From the NCBI RefSeq assembly GCF_003364195.1, contig NZ_NXLQ01000005.1:1-64000 (forward strand): a DNA stretch of 64,000 bases. The letters run 5' to 3'. Numbering within the stretch: the stretch's first letter is position 1; each line of letters opens with the position of its first letter. Below, one piece after another: positions 36,113-47,350 of this stretch. Position numbers and translations under genes: made by a program. This stretch comes from Helicobacter didelphidarum (lineage in GTDB: Bacteria; Campylobacterota; Campylobacteria; Campylobacterales; Helicobacteraceae). The notes beneath the pieces were generated by a model. It did no database searches. It was given only the letters and a program-made list of their open reading frames with translations, and was not told the origin of the DNA.

Positions 36113-39100
36113 ATGAAAGAAGATGCAATACAACATAATAACACTACAATACAAGAAGATAATATTGATACGCCCAAGATTTTAGCTACTATACAACAGG
36201 CAACATGGCTTTTTAAAAAATCAAGGCGATATATTCGTAAAAAAGATATGAAATTTTTTTTTCGTTGTAAATTTCTTACTAAGGATGATATAGATTTTTT
36301 AGAACAAATTATATTAATTCATCTTAAAAACATTTACCTTGATTCTAAAATTGCACAAAATTTTGATGTTATATTAAATAATTTTATGTTAAATACATTT
36401 TTCACACAACATTTTTTTACAAGTATGGAAATGTTCAAAATTCTATGTTATCGCTTCTTGAGCTTTACCAAAAAAATCTTTCTCAAAGATGTAAAATTTC
36501 ATTTGCGTCATATCCTTAATGAAGATATTATGAAGATGAAACCACAAAAAAATATGCGGAATGCAGTCTCTTTTATCCAACCTTTCCCAAATATGCAAAA
36601 TGAGATTGATTTGTTTATCCATGAATGTCAAAATATTCTTATGCGTGAGAAATTTGATATTTTAATGATTCACCCACTCAATCTTGCATTGAATCCAAAA
36701 TTACAACGAAGAGAGAATCTTATTCGTGAAATTAGTGAGAATCTCAAAATAATTGTGAATAATTCGAATGCAAAAATGGTTGTGCTTGAAAATACCCATG
36801 AATTCTTTGATGAAATTTTAGAAAGTGTAAAGCTTTGTGTGCAAGATATTGCATATCCTATTAGTATTGCAATTACACTCCCAACTTATCATTTAGATTC
36901 CATGGATATGTTTGAAAAAATTATTGAAGCGGGGACAGATCTTTGCAAAAAGAAAAAAGCAAAACTCATCATTCGTCTTAAAGACTTAGATTTTTATTAT
37001 GAATATGAAAGTTTTGTATCAAATTTTAACCATAAACCAAATACAATTTTTACAAATCCTACAAGTGCAATGGGTAACTTTATTGATTTATTACAAAAAT
37101 ATCAGGAAAATACATCTATTGTCGATTGTATTGTTGCAAGTCAAAATTTTTTACTGATAGCTTTCATAAAAACTTTTCATTCCAATATTGCATTAGAAGT
37201 GCAAAAGGAATTAAACTATCCACTTTTTCAAGTTATTAAGAAAGATAATATATCACTTATTCATATCCAATATTACACAAAGGATTTTACTCAAGTTCTA
37301 CCATTTTTCTTAAAATCAAACTTTATTTTCTTACAACAAGGATTATTTAAAACAATACACTTACACCAAAATACACAAGAATTACAAAAAGAATATAGTT
37401 CCTTTGAACGTAGTTGGCATACAATAAAAGCTCATAAACAGGATACCTTACAAGATTCTGCACTTTATTTACAAGAACAATCTTATAATTTTGAAACTTT
37501 TGATTATGAGTTACGCAAACCACTTTTGTATGCAAGACGAAATGATAAAATACAAGAAATCAAACAACAACACAAACAAAACATCTTTCAAGATTCTTTA
37601 ACTACCGAAGAATCTCCTACAAAAGAAATGAACCAACAATCATCGCATTCATTCGCAAAAGAACTTGATTCTATTATTATTGATCCATTAAATTATAATA
37701 AGATTGAAGATATACTTTATCTAAATACACAAGACATGGAAAGAATCCGTGCTCAAGGCATAAATAATACACCCAATGTATTTTCCCTAAACACAGAAAA
37801 AGAAAAAGAATTGTTGCAGTTAGCATATAAAAAACAAGAAGATATACTACTAAATCGCATAAACCTTATTACTTCTATAATCGCACGATTAAAAGAAATT
37901 TCCCATGATATTCATATAACTTTGCACACAATTTATCCAAATACACCTCCGTATATTCTCGAAGAACAATTTTATATCTGTCTTGATACTTTCAAATACT
38001 ATGCTTATGAATATCGTCAGCTTCTCCATCAAACAGATTCTGTACTCATGATGCCAAGTGGAGCTATTTTTATTGATACCAAAAAACTTTCTTTTTGTGA
38101 AATTGTTTCAATACTTGCGAGCAACATCATGATTGGTAATGTATCAATCCTCAATGATACAATAACTGCCCGTTTCTTGTATTATATTTTTTATCCAATT
38201 TTTGAAGCTTGTCCATTCATGACAATTATTGATTCGGATTCTAAATTTTTAGAATCTTTTAGAACAACGTCTCATGGATATATTATTATTCCTAAAGATG
38301 ATATATCAAAATACCTACATGATGATAATCTTTTAGTTTGGGATAGAGGAAAAAGTGCGGTATTTATTAGCTCTTTTTATAATTTTTATGAGGCATATTT
38401 ACAAGTGCAAGAAATGCGATTTTTTGGAGCAGATTCTATAATAATTTATACTGATGAATATATTTATAGCAAAGCAAAGCAAGTATTTATTCCTATACAA
38501 GTCGTGCAATCATCTCTTGGTGATGTGATAGCAAACCTTGATAATGAAGTGTCAAACTTTAGTCTTTTTACTTACAATAAAACCGAAATGAACTATGCAA
38601 TCAATCATCTCAATATCTCAATATCAATTAATACAACCTATAAATATAAACTTGTTTCTGGATCGCAACATACATTTTTGCCAGGTCTTTTACCACCTTT
38701 TGGATCAAATCTTTTGCTTGCAAAACTTTTACAAACAAGCCCCAATAGTGTAATTAGAAACAATAGCCTTTATTCCGATATTATTGGTTGTTTTAGTATG
38801 ATTTTAAGTGTTGATGAAACTGAATTTCTCTATAATCTTAATCACAATTATAGTCAGTTCCTTAAAAAACTTGAGAGGGTGGCTAGTTTTGATAATATCT
38901 ACGAAGTTAAAAAACCATATAACATGTGTTTGCGTGTATATCATAATGATGACTTTTTCCATGTATGTGTAGTGATGTTGGTTGCTTTTTTATTGGAGAT
39001 TCCAACAAAAATTAGCTTTGAAATGGAATATTTTAAAACAAGAGAGAATATTTTCTCAAAATTAAAATCTGAATTAAGCGAAAAATATATTAATATATTT

Positions 39101-39346
39101 ACACTAGTTCTCGAACATGAAACTGATTTTATTGCGGGTATTACACCCAAAACTCTTGTGAGAATTTTACAAGATGAAAGCGATTTTAGCCATCATGTAA
39201 CTTATATGAAATTGAAAGACTTAAACATTATTGCAGAATACTCTCTTCCTATTCTTAATAAAAATTTAGAATTAGAACGTTATCTCGCAACACAATATAT
39301 ACACATTCAACCAAATTTCTTTTTGCGAACTTATATTAATGAATAG
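36113..39346 (+). CDS. large PutA-like protein lacking recognisable catalytic residues
   Basis: 1077-residue cytoplasmic protein whose layout parallels Helicobacter PutA (proline dehydrogenase + P5C dehydrogenase). It has an N-terminal helical region, a TIM-barrel-like part (about 190-430), a linker rich in Gln/Lys (430-560), an aldehyde-dehydrogenase-like part (570-900) and a PutA-like C-terminal domain. The active-site positions look lost. The RFVKGA segment of the barrel is IIRLKDLD near residue 284. The SGQKCSA Cys segment appears as RFFGADSIII near residue 770. The EXGGK Glu segment is LVWDRGKSA. It may be a pseudoenzyme with a binding or regulatory role. Alignment was by eye. Confidence 0.6.
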   Translation: MKEDAIQHNNTTIQEDNIDTPKILATIQQATWLFKKSRRYIRKKDMKFFFRCKFLTKDDIDFLEQIILIHLKNIYLDSKIAQNFDVILNNFMLNTFFTQHFFTSMEMFKILCYRFLSFTKKIFLKDVKFHLRHILNEDIMKMKPQKNMRNAVSFIQPFPNMQNEIDLFIHECQNILMREKFDILMIHPLNLALNPKLQRRENLIREISENLKIIVNNSNAKMVVLENTHEFFDEILESVKLCVQDIAYPISIAITLPTYHLDSMDMFEKIIEAGTDLCKKKKAKLIIRLKDLDFYYEYESFVSNFNHKPNTIFTNPTSAMGNFIDLLQKYQENTSIVDCIVASQNFLLIAFIKTFHSNIALEVQKELNYPLFQVIKKDNISLIHIQYYTKDFTQVLPFFLKSNFIFLQQGLFKTIHLHQNTQELQKEYSSFERSWHTIKAHKQDTLQDSALYLQEQSYNFETFDYELRKPLLYARRNDKIQEIKQQHKQNIFQDSLTTEESPTKEMNQQSSHSFAKELDSIIIDPLNYNKIEDILYLNTQDMERIRAQGINNTPNVFSLNTEKEKELLQLAYKKQEDILLNRINLITSIIARLKEISHDIHITLHTIYPNTPPYILEEQFYICLDTFKYYAYEYRQLLHQTDSVLMMPSGAIFIDTKKLSFCEIVSILASNIMIGNVSILNDTITARFLYYIFYPIFEACPFMTIIDSDSKFLESFRTTSHGYIIIPKDDISKYLHDDNLLVWDRGKSAVFISSFYNFYEAYLQVQEMRFFGADSIIIYTDEYIYSKAKQVFIPIQVVQSSLGDVIANLDNEVSNFSLFTYNKTEMNYAINHLNISISINTTYKYKLVSGSQHTFLPGLLPPFGSNLLLAKLLQTSPNSVIRNNSLYSDIIGCFSMILSVDETEFLYNLNHNYSQFLKKLERVASFDNIYEVKKPYNMCLRVYHNDDFFHVCVVMLVAFLLEIPTKISFEMEYFKTRENIFSKLKSELSEKYINIFTLVLEHETDFIAGITPKTLVRILQDESDFSHHVTYMKLKDLNIIAEYSLPILNKNLELERYLATQYIHIQPNFFLRTYINE

Positions 39347-39376
39347 TATTCATTTGTATTTTTTCAAATTCTGTTT

Positions 39377-39393
39377 GAATCATTTAATGATTC
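39377..39393. terminator. 7-bp perfect hairpin between convergent genes
   Basis: GAATCAT-TTA-ATGATTC, 31 bases after the PutA-like stop. A second inverted repeat lies nearby (CCACCAA at 39418-39424 with TTGGTGG at 39463-39469). Both sit between convergent genes and could end transcription. Neither has a strong U-tract. Confidence 0.35.
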
Positions 39394-39571
39394 GTTATCT
39401 TTAATTATAATCTGACACCACCAATAAGATTAGCACTTTAACCAATAAAAATTTATTAATCGTTGGTGGGGTATTAGATAAATGTTCCTCGTAACTTAAA
39501 ATTCTTTTAAATTATGGGAAACAGCTCTTGAGTAATAGAATCTTCTATCACTCAAATCTTTATGATTCTGA

Positions 39572-40651
39572 TTAAAAAGTTGGTTTTGGTGTTTTACTAC
39601 TCACGGGAGGAAGAAGTGGGTAGGTAACACTTGGCATTTGCCCATCAAGGGATTTAAAAAATGTTGCTATTGATTGAGCTTCTTTATCGGTTATTGTAAT
39701 ACCAAGCTGAATTCTCCCCATTTCTTTGATTGCATCTGTAATTTCCCAATATTGCCCATTATGGAAGTATGGAGCAGTTTGCATGATATTGCGTAATGTT
39801 GGTGTTTTTACCAAACCATCTTTGTCTCCCTTAAAACCACCAATTTTTTCAAATTTATATGTATCAACAACACTAAATGCCTGCATAGAACCACCAAGGT
39901 TAATTCCTGCATGACAAGATGTGCAACCTTTTTCAATAAATGTATCCAATCCATCTTGCTCAGCTTTTGTAAGAGCTTTTGTATCTCCATTTAAAAATTT
40001 ATCATAACGACTTGGGGTAACCAAAGTCATTTCATATAGTGCAATTGTATCGGCAATAAGTTTAAAATCGATTTTTACTTTTTCACCATAAGCTTTTTTA
40101 AACTCTTGTGTATATTCAGGTATTGAGACAATTTTTTCTACTGCGAGCTTTGATGGAGCACTCATTTCAACAGGATTTTCAATTGGGCCTTGTGCTTGAT
40201 CGCCTAAATGATGTGCTCTTCCATCCCAAAATTGAACATCATTAAACACAGAATTTAATACTGTGGGACTATTTAAATTCTGTGTATTTGCTGCCCATTT
40301 ATGTCCAATAGCTGCAGGAACCACATCTGTTCCAGCCAAACCTAAATTGTGACAAGTATTGCAAGAAATGAGATTAGAACTAGAAAGTCTTGGGTCAAAA
40401 TAAAGTTTCTTACCAAGCTCAATTTGTTCTTTTGTCAAGAGGGGAGAATATCCACTTGCAATCCCTGTTTCTTTAAGTTTTTGTTGTTGGTATTGTGTGA
40501 GTGCTTTACCTGCAGGGATAGATTCCAATCCAGAATCTTTTGCTTTTGTGATGAGATCATTGGGGCTTGGTAATGTGGTTGTGGTGGCAACCGCTAATGC
40601 AAATGCACCGACTACTGCTATACCTATTGTTATACGAGTAACATGTATCAT
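39572..40651 (-). CDS. ccp: di-heme cytochrome c peroxidase
   Basis: Periplasmic enzyme that reduces H2O2 with electrons from cytochrome c. 359 residues. The N-terminal hydrophobic stretch (IGIAVVGAFALAVATTT) is the signal peptide. Two heme c sites are visible, CNTCH near residue 100 and CTSCH near residue 247. The FWDGRAHHLGDQAQGPIENP segment is characteristic of bacterial di-heme peroxidases (MauG/CcpA group). The start is preceded by AAGGACGC. It is a single gene with AT-rich flanks, and a TATAAT-like box lies in its upstream region. H. pylori has one homolog. Confidence 0.95.
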   Translation of the reverse strand: MIHVTRITIGIAVVGAFALAVATTTTLPSPNDLITKAKDSGLESIPAGKALTQYQQQKLKETGIASGYSPLLTKEQIELGKKLYFDPRLSSSNLISCNTCHNLGLAGTDVVPAAIGHKWAANTQNLNSPTVLNSVFNDVQFWDGRAHHLGDQAQGPIENPVEMSAPSKLAVEKIVSIPEYTQEFKKAYGEKVKIDFKLIADTIALYEMTLVTPSRYDKFLNGDTKALTKAEQDGLDTFIEKGCTSCHAGINLGGSMQAFSVVDTYKFEKIGGFKGDKDGLVKTPTLRNIMQTAPYFHNGQYWEITDAIKEMGRIQLGITITDKEAQSIATFFKSLDGQMPSVTYPLLPPVSSKTPKPTF

Positions 40652-40901
40652 GATGCGTCCTTATTATAATTTATATACCCTCATCAAGAGGATACATAAA
40701 TTATAATAAAAAGTCTTAAATAAAAATTATATTCCAATAAAAAATATCATTAATTTTTCTATTATTGTATATAAATGAGATAAAATAGCATAATTTTGCT
40801 TAAATTATATTTAATGAAAAGAAAATATGACATGAAATATAATATTTTAAAAAATTGCATCATTTTTTAAACTCTCTTGCGAAATCCAATATTGCACGAA
40901 T

Positions 40902-42791
40902 TCATTTGTGATGATCTAAGAAATCTTGTGCTTCTTGTGCAATAGAAGAATCTTCTAACATATTGAAGAAATTAAAATTATTTCCGCTTTGAAACTTTCC
41001 ATCAAGTAAATCACCGCTACTGCGATATTTTAAATCGAGTTCAGCAATATCAAATCCACTTAATGTGTGTGAAAACTCTTGTAATCTTTGATTATCTTTA
41101 TTGTGTGTATAAAGATAGCAATATCCCTTTAAACCATTTCTACTAACACGTCCACGCAATTGGTGCAAACTAGCCAACCCTAATCTTTCCGCCCCTACAA
41201 TCACAATGACACTGAGACGCGGCAATGAAATTCCCACTTCTACCATTGTTGTAGCAAGTAAAATTGCACCATCTGTTTTTGCAAACTCCTCTAAGATTGT
41301 CTCTTTATCCCTATCTTTACCATGAGTGATAAAGACTTTTTCAAATCTATTTTGCCAATATTTTTGTGCTTCTTTGAGTGACATATATGGGATTTTGTGT
41401 GATTTCTTATACTGATTATACCCCAAACCCATCATACTCTGATAATCATCTGGGGAATCAATTCTATCAAAATCTTCAGATATTTCCTCAATACGCGGAT
41501 AAATAATTGCTACTTGATTGCTTTTCTGCAATTCTGTTTGGATACGCACAAAAAGTGCCCCAAATTGTGATTTATTAATTATAAGAGTCTGAATATCTTT
41601 TCGAAAAGGTAACTCCTTGATAAATGAAAAATTAATGAGATTACTTTGAATCATTGACATTGTACGTGGAATTGGTGTCGCAGAGAATTGCAAATTATGG
41701 GGTTTTTTTCTATCATTTTCTGTATTTTCTTCTAGCAATCTCTCAAGTTTTGTGCGTGTATTTGTTCCAAATCTATGTTGTTCATCTGTCATAACTAAAG
41801 CAAACTTACTAAAATCAGAATCCCGATACAATAATGCTTGTGTTCCAATAATAAAATCACTTTGCAAATGTGAAATATCTTTTTTAGAAGTGCTTGAAAT
41901 AATACAAGAAACTTGGATATTTGATGGCAAATATTTTTTTGCTTCTGTATAAAGTTGTTTTGCTAGTATCGTCGTAGGCACCATAAGTATAGATTTATAA
42001 GGATATGCGATCATAACACTTGCAAGAATTACTATTGTTTTACCACAACCAACATCACCCATAATAATACGTTTACATGCTGTATTAGAATCTAAGTCTG
42101 CTGCAATGGATTGAATCGCACGATATTGTCCTTGTGTAAGTTGAAATGGGAGATTACTAAGCAATGGTGAAATATCACCATTGCAACAGAATTTAGCATT
42201 GAAATGCTTTCTTTTTTTACGGAGTTTTTGCATATAAACTAAAATTTCACAGAATTTAATAGCGTTTAAATGTCTTTTAGGGAAACTTTTTGTTTGCATA
42301 TATTCATGAAAGAAATCTTGTGTTGGATAAAATACCTCATAAAGAGCATGAGCATAAATTTCTGGGATTTGGGAATCTTGCAAAGATTGCAGAGTGATTA
42401 CTTTTTGTAAGTTTTCCAGTCTTATCCCTCTTTGTTTAAAATTTGCTATAATAGTATTTTTTTTGGAAATCACTTTTGGATTAATAAGTACTGGTATCCA
42501 TGCATTTGAGGTGCTATTCAACCGAATCTCTATCGTGCCTAAGACACACAAAGTTTTATGAGGCACAAATACTTGTTTATGATATGGACGAGCATTGAAG
42601 ACAATAATTTGTAGTGAAGTATTAAAAGCCTTGGAATAAGATTCTATAAATAAAATGTTATTATGATGCCTAATAGAAGAGATAGTAACTTCTATACCAC
42701 CTCTTTCCCCATGACTAAGTTGTTGCAATAAATAAGTAGATTCGTATGACTTCGGGAGATTCTCTAAGCAATATAAAAGAATGGAATCCAT
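40902..42791 (-). CDS. recG: ATP-dependent DNA helicase RecG
   Basis: Branch-migrating helicase that reverses stalled forks. 629 residues, about 60 shorter than E. coli RecG, as is usual in Helicobacter, with a reduced N-terminal wedge domain. Motif I GDVGCGKT, motif II DEQHRFG, motif III FSATPIPRTM, motif V TTMVEVGI and motif VI HQLRGRVSRNG are intact. It is the last gene of a minus-strand cluster and starts 26 bases after the SPOR gene ends. Confidence 0.94.
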   Translation of the reverse strand: MDSILLYCLENLPKSYESTYLLQQLSHGERGGIEVTISSIRHHNNILFIESYSKAFNTSLQIIVFNARPYHKQVFVPHKTLCVLGTIEIRLNSTSNAWIPVLINPKVISKKNTIIANFKQRGIRLENLQKVITLQSLQDSQIPEIYAHALYEVFYPTQDFFHEYMQTKSFPKRHLNAIKFCEILVYMQKLRKKRKHFNAKFCCNGDISPLLSNLPFQLTQGQYRAIQSIAADLDSNTACKRIIMGDVGCGKTIVILASVMIAYPYKSILMVPTTILAKQLYTEAKKYLPSNIQVSCIISSTSKKDISHLQSDFIIGTQALLYRDSDFSKFALVMTDEQHRFGTNTRTKLERLLEENTENDRKKPHNLQFSATPIPRTMSMIQSNLINFSFIKELPFRKDIQTLIINKSQFGALFVRIQTELQKSNQVAIIYPRIEEISEDFDRIDSPDDYQSMMGLGYNQYKKSHKIPYMSLKEAQKYWQNRFEKVFITHGKDRDKETILEEFAKTDGAILLATTMVEVGISLPRLSVIVIVGAERLGLASLHQLRGRVSRNGLKGYCYLYTHNKDNQRLQEFSHTLSGFDIAELDLKYRSSGDLLDGKFQSGNNFNFFNMLEDSSIAQEAQDFLDHHK

Positions 42792-42817
42792 TAATTTTTT
42801 GGTTTAATACCCTATAA

Positions 42818-43852
42818 CTATTTGATTTCTTTGTGTGTCGCTGATGGCAGAATCTCTGTCCGAATATTCTGAAGATTGCGTGTCGCATCCTGTTTATCTT
42901 TATATGGTCCAATCAGATAGCGTGTGACTGTTTTTCCTTCATTATCAGTATAAGATTCTATACGATAAGAATATTTAGAAATCTTATTAAGGAATATCGC
43001 TTCTGGTTTTAAAGAAAAAGCACCAACTTGAATATAATGTCCTTTTGTTGCAGTTGTGCCTTGCTTACTATCCGTTGGCTTCGCTGGTCGTTGTATAACA
43101 TTGTCTTGTGCTGAAGTTTGTGCAAGTGGTTTACCAGCATTTGTTTCTGGTTTTTTACCAGATGCAGACTGTACCTGTTCTTGTTTTTTTATTGGTTTAT
43201 TTACTTCCTCTGGTTTTTTAACTTGTTTGGGTAAATCTGATATTGGAGTTGAGACAACTTGTGGTGCAGACGACACAATCACTTTTTGTGGTATTTTTAT
43301 CTCATCTTGTGGTGGTTGCTTCTGATTATTTGCCACTACTTGATTGTGCCCATTACCCTTTTCTTCATGTTTTTTTTGTAAATCTTTGATAGTATTTTGA
43401 TACTGCTTATCTTCCTCATAATTAGGCAATGGCGTTTGTGACGATGTATTTATTGATAACGGAGGAAAATTTGGTTGGACATTTTTAGAATCTGCATCTA
43501 CACCAACAGGGGGAGTTAAAGAAATATGCGGATTTTGAGAATCCAAGTCCAAGCCTAACTGATTGTTCGCAGAATCCGCAAGTGTTGGATTAGGTGTTGC
43601 ATTTTCAGTATTATGTGCATAAGGAATAGGTTTTTGTGAGTTTGGCGATTCATTTAAAATAAGATTATTCTTTCCAGTATCCTCTATTGCTATTGTTTGT
43701 ATCGGATTATCCCGTGTCATAACCCATGCAATAATTAAAAAAACTGCAATTAAAATAATCATTACAATAGTAAGTAATAGAATGGTTTTTGTTTTATTTT
43801 TGCTATTATTATCATTTTGAAAAATATCATTTACATTTGAATTATTTTTCAT
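42818..43852 (-). CDS. SPOR-domain inner-membrane protein
   Basis: 344 residues with the architecture of SPOR division proteins: a short cytoplasmic N-terminus, one membrane helix (ILLLTIVMIILIAVFLIIAW, about residues 25-44), a long Pro/Gln/Lys/Ser-rich periplasmic linker, and a C-terminal SPOR domain starting YIQVGAFSLKPEA. SPOR domains bind denuded septal peptidoglycan. It lies between the DUF1882 gene and recG. Related to FtsN/DedD in architecture, but no specific name is justified. Confidence 0.85.
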   Translation of the reverse strand: MKNNSNVNDIFQNDNNSKNKTKTILLLTIVMIILIAVFLIIAWVMTRDNPIQTIAIEDTGKNNLILNESPNSQKPIPYAHNTENATPNPTLADSANNQLGLDLDSQNPHISLTPPVGVDADSKNVQPNFPPLSINTSSQTPLPNYEEDKQYQNTIKDLQKKHEEKGNGHNQVVANNQKQPPQDEIKIPQKVIVSSAPQVVSTPISDLPKQVKKPEEVNKPIKKQEQVQSASGKKPETNAGKPLAQTSAQDNVIQRPAKPTDSKQGTTATKGHYIQVGAFSLKPEAIFLNKISKYSYRIESYTDNEGKTVTRYLIGPYKDKQDATRNLQNIRTEILPSATHKEIK

Positions 43853-43890
43853 TCATTTTCTCCTAAATAATCTATTGCTTTAGTCTTTGA

Positions 43891-44436
43891 TCACATGTGC
43901 CTAGCCCATGCACTTCTTTCTTTTGCAAACACTTCATAGGGTAAAGTTAAAATATTAAATTGTGGTGGAAAGTCGTTACTGGGAAACATTCTCCATTCCA
44001 TTGGGCATTTTGCAGCAAGTTTCATAGAAAGACTCTTTGCAAGTTTCTTGCCCTCTTCCAAATCGGTATGCCCCTTATGTATATAAAGATGCAAATGACC
44101 CTGGGTTTTGGTAGTATAGGCTGTAAAGTTAATAAATCCTTCATCACGTAACATAAGCTGGGCACGATGATAGAATCTTTGTGCATCTCTACCATTGTAA
44201 TCAAAAACAATGTTTTCAACTTTATTCCCACGCAGAATAAGAGAATGTGCGACAACTATCTCTCGACGTAAATGACTCTGGATAATCTGTGAGGTTAGCA
44301 GTGAACTAACATGTTCGAATTTATCATAAAAGATTCTACCATTATGAACGGTCTTCTGCCCTAAACCATTAATTTTCTTATAAAAATGGCTTGTATCCAT
44401 TTTGATTAACTTCAATTCCATTTCAGTCATCTGCAT
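43891..44436 (-). CDS. DUF1882 conserved Helicobacter/Campylobacter protein
   Basis: 181-residue soluble protein of unknown function, conserved next to glyA in H. pylori. The central [19 protein letters not shown] and the [14 protein letters not shown] segment match the DUF1882 family. The C-terminus ends [25 protein letters not shown]. Possible roles have not been established. ATG 44436 is taken with GAGACA just before it; ATG 44430 is an alternative. Gap to glyA is 126 bases. Confidence 0.88.
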   Translation of the reverse strand: MQMTEMELKLIKMDTSHFYKKINGLGQKTVHNGRIFYDKFEHVSSLLTSQIIQSHLRREIVVAHSLILRGNKVENIVFDYNGRDAQRFYHRAQLMLRDEGFINFTAYTTKTQGHLHLYIHKGHTDLEEGKKLAKSLSMKLAAKCPMEWRMFPSNDFPPQFNILTLPYEVFAKERSAWARHM

Positions 44437-44562
44437 TGTCTCTATATTATAAAATTAACTTCAAAAACATATTATATATTGTAACATTTTTTTTAAGAAT
44501 TTTAGTAGTTTTTATTTAAAATATGATTTAAAAGATTACCAATATACTCATATACTCAATAT

Positions 44563-45813
44563 TTAAAAAATAGATTTATCATATATTATAAAATTATTCC
44601 CTAAAGCAAATACTTGTTTCTTAATATCAGATTGCAAGGATTCATTTTTAATATCGCTAAGAATCTCTGCAATTCTTTCACCAATCCATTCAAATTCCTT
44701 TTCTTTCATACCACGTGCTGTAAGTGCGGGTGATCCTATTCGGATGCCACTTGTTACAAATGGTGAACGAATATCTCCTGGCACTGTATTCTTATTTACA
44801 GTGATACCAGCATTTGCTAATGCAATATCAGCCTCTTTTCCACTAAAATCATTTTTTAGAAAACTCATAAGAATCAAATGGTTATCAGTTCCTCCACTTA
44901 CCAAATCAAATTCTTGTTTTACAAGAACTTCAGCTAATTTTTTAATATTACTTTTCACTTGTTTTGCATAAGTCTTCCATTCAGGCTTTAAATTTTCTCT
45001 AAAACCCACAGCTTTTGCTGCAATAACATGCATGAGCGGTCCACCTTGCATACCAGGGAAAACCATCTTATCAATTTTTTGTGCAATCTCCTCATTATTT
45101 GTAAGAATCACACCCCCACGAGGTCCTCGTAAAGTTTTATGTGTCGTTGTTGTAACAACATCGCAGTATGGAAATGGATTAGGATATTCATTGGCAACAA
45201 CAAGTCCCGCAACATGTGCAATGTCTGCCATCAAAACTGCACCAACACTCTCTGCGATTTCTTTGAATTTTGCAAAATCAAGCTCTCTTGTATAAGCAGA
45301 AAACCCACAAACAAGAATATTTGGTTTAATGACTTTTGCATAGTCTGCTACTTTGTCATAATCAATTCTCCCATCAAGTTCTACACCATAAAAAAAGCTT
45401 TGATAAGTTTTTCCTGTGATACTCACTTTTGCACCGTGTGTCAAATGTCCTCCATGACTAAGATCCATGCCTAGAATCTTATCATAAGGTTTTAATAAGG
45501 CACCATATACCGCACCATTTGCCTGAGAACCAGAATGGGGTTGCACATTAGCAAATTTACAACCAAAAAGCTTTTTAGCACGCTCAATTGCAATAGATTC
45601 TATACCATCTACATACTCACAACCACTATAATATCTTTTATTTGGATAACCCTCCGCATATTTATTTGTAAGCACACTACCCATTGCTTCCATGACACTT
45701 GGAAAAGTGTAATTCTCACTTGCAATCATTTCTAGATGCGTATTTTGTCGTTGCAACTCTTTTTGTATCAAGTCATAAATCTCTAAATCTTCATTCTGTA
45801 TGTAATAAGCCAT
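44563..45813 (-). CDS. glyA: serine hydroxymethyltransferase
   Basis: PLP enzyme converting serine and tetrahydrofolate to glycine and methylene-THF, the main one-carbon source. 416 residues. The PLP lysine is in [14 protein letters not shown] near residue 228. [18 protein letters not shown] and the [13 protein letters not shown] cofactor segment are typical. It starts 3 bases after the lysS stop with AGAAGGAGTAGCC, so lysS-glyA are coupled, as in H. pylori. Confidence 0.97.
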   Translation of the reverse strand: MAYYIQNEDLEIYDLIQKELQRQNTHLEMIASENYTFPSVMEAMGSVLTNKYAEGYPNKRYYSGCEYVDGIESIAIERAKKLFGCKFANVQPHSGSQANGAVYGALLKPYDKILGMDLSHGGHLTHGAKVSITGKTYQSFFYGVELDGRIDYDKVADYAKVIKPNILVCGFSAYTRELDFAKFKEIAESVGAVLMADIAHVAGLVVANEYPNPFPYCDVVTTTTHKTLRGPRGGVILTNNEEIAQKIDKMVFPGMQGGPLMHVIAAKAVGFRENLKPEWKTYAKQVKSNIKKLAEVLVKQEFDLVSGGTDNHLILMSFLKNDFSGKEADIALANAGITVNKNTVPGDIRSPFVTSGIRIGSPALTARGMKEKEFEWIGERIAEILSDIKNESLQSDIKKQVFALGNNFIIYDKSIF

Positions 45814-45816
45814 TGG

Positions 45817-47331
45817 CTACTCCTTCTCTTGAATTGGAATATAATTTTCTGTGGTTGGTTTCATGGCTGGGAATAAAATCACATCTTTTATACTTTTATT
45901 ATTTGTTAAAAGCATAACAAGTCTATCAATTCCAATACCCTGTCCTGCTGTTGGTGGCATACCATGTCCTAATGCCCATACAAAATCTTCATCCATATAT
46001 TGTGCTTCTTCATCGCCCCTCTCTTTTTCTGCAACTTGTGCTTTAAATCTTTCTAATTGATCGAGAGGATCATTTAACTCTGAAAATCCATTTGCAATTT
46101 CACGTCCACCAATAAAAAGTTCAAATCTATCCGCAAGATTAGAATCTCTATCATTACGTCGTGCAAGTGGGCTAATCTCAATTGGGTATTCTATAATAAA
46201 TGTAGGATTGATTAACTTTGATTCTACAAAATTATCAAAAGCTTCATTCAATAATTTACCATAACTTAAATCAGAATCTATCTTAATATTATGTTGTTTT
46301 AAAAATACTTTGAGTTTTTCTTTATCTGCCACAATATCAGAACTAATACCACCAATAATATTAAGAGATTCTTTATAGGTCATCGTTTGAAAGGAACTAA
46401 AATCTATATTTATATCACCAAAGGGTAAAACCTGTGTTAATGATAAAGATTCCAACAAATAGTAAAACAGTTCTTTCGTAAGTTCAATAAGATCATAATG
46501 ATCATGATACGCCCAATAAAATTCAATCATGCTAAATTCAGGATTATGACTATGGTCAATACCTTCGTTACGAAAATTACGATTGATTTCAAACACTGCC
46601 TCAAAACCACCAACAACAAGTCTTTTAAGATACAATTCTGGAGCAATTCGCAAATATCTTTCTACATTAAGAGCATTATGGTGCGTAATAAAAGGACGTG
46701 CATTTGCACCACCAGGAATCGGATGCAACATTGGTGTTTCTACCTCCAAGAAACCTCTTTGTTCAAAGAATTTTCTCATGAGTGAGATTATTTTTGAACG
46801 AAGTTTAAAAGTCTCTTTCACTTCTTGATTTACTATCAAATCAAGGTAACGTTGACGATAACGCAATTCAATATCGCTTAATCCATGAAATTTCTCTGGT
46901 AGGGGTACAATAGATTTTGTCAGTAATTTAAAATCAAGAGCATGGAGGCTTAATTCTCCTGTTTTTGTAACAAATGGGAATCCATATATATTAACAATAT
47001 CGCCAACTTCTAGATTTTTCTTTAAAATTTGAAAAAGATCTCCCAATTCATTTTGCGAAAAATATACTTGCAAAATGGCATTAGAGTCTTCAATTTTAAT
47101 AAAACTTGCTTTTCCCATTAAACGCAAGAACTTTACTCTTCCCTTTATCCATACTTTAGAATCTTCTTCTTTCTTTTCTTCAGTTTCTAACTGCTTAAGA
47201 AATGCGTATTTTTCTAAAAATGTTGCATTGTCCATATCAACCAAAGAATCGTTACGATATGGATTTAATCCTGCTTCTTTAAGTATATTTGCTTTTTGTA
47301 TCCGCTGTTGTATATAAGTATTACTAAACAT
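45817..47331 (-). CDS. lysS: lysyl-tRNA synthetase (class II)
   Basis: Charges tRNA-Lys. 504 residues: an N-terminal OB-fold ([23 protein letters not shown]) and a class II catalytic domain with motif 1 around [19 protein letters not shown], motif 2 [14 protein letters not shown] and motif 3 [10 protein letters not shown]. It lies between cvpA and glyA. The ribosome site AGGAGATAATGT overlaps the gap to cvpA. Confidence 0.97.
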   Translation of the reverse strand: MFSNTYIQQRIQKANILKEAGLNPYRNDSLVDMDNATFLEKYAFLKQLETEEKKEEDSKVWIKGRVKFLRLMGKASFIKIEDSNAILQVYFSQNELGDLFQILKKNLEVGDIVNIYGFPFVTKTGELSLHALDFKLLTKSIVPLPEKFHGLSDIELRYRQRYLDLIVNQEVKETFKLRSKIISLMRKFFEQRGFLEVETPMLHPIPGGANARPFITHHNALNVERYLRIAPELYLKRLVVGGFEAVFEINRNFRNEGIDHSHNPEFSMIEFYWAYHDHYDLIELTKELFYYLLESLSLTQVLPFGDINIDFSSFQTMTYKESLNIIGGISSDIVADKEKLKVFLKQHNIKIDSDLSYGKLLNEAFDNFVESKLINPTFIIEYPIEISPLARRNDRDSNLADRFELFIGGREIANGFSELNDPLDQLERFKAQVAEKERGDEEAQYMDEDFVWALGHGMPPTAGQGIGIDRLVMLLTNNKSIKDVILFPAMKPTTENYIPIQEKE

Positions 47332-47350
47332 TTAGACATTATCTCCTAAG

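Noticed and set aside
36113-39346. Motility-associated (Maf/PseE) glycosyltransferase, considered because of the neighbouring Pse genes
   Set aside because: The length and segment order fit PutA, and no Maf-type segment could be identified.
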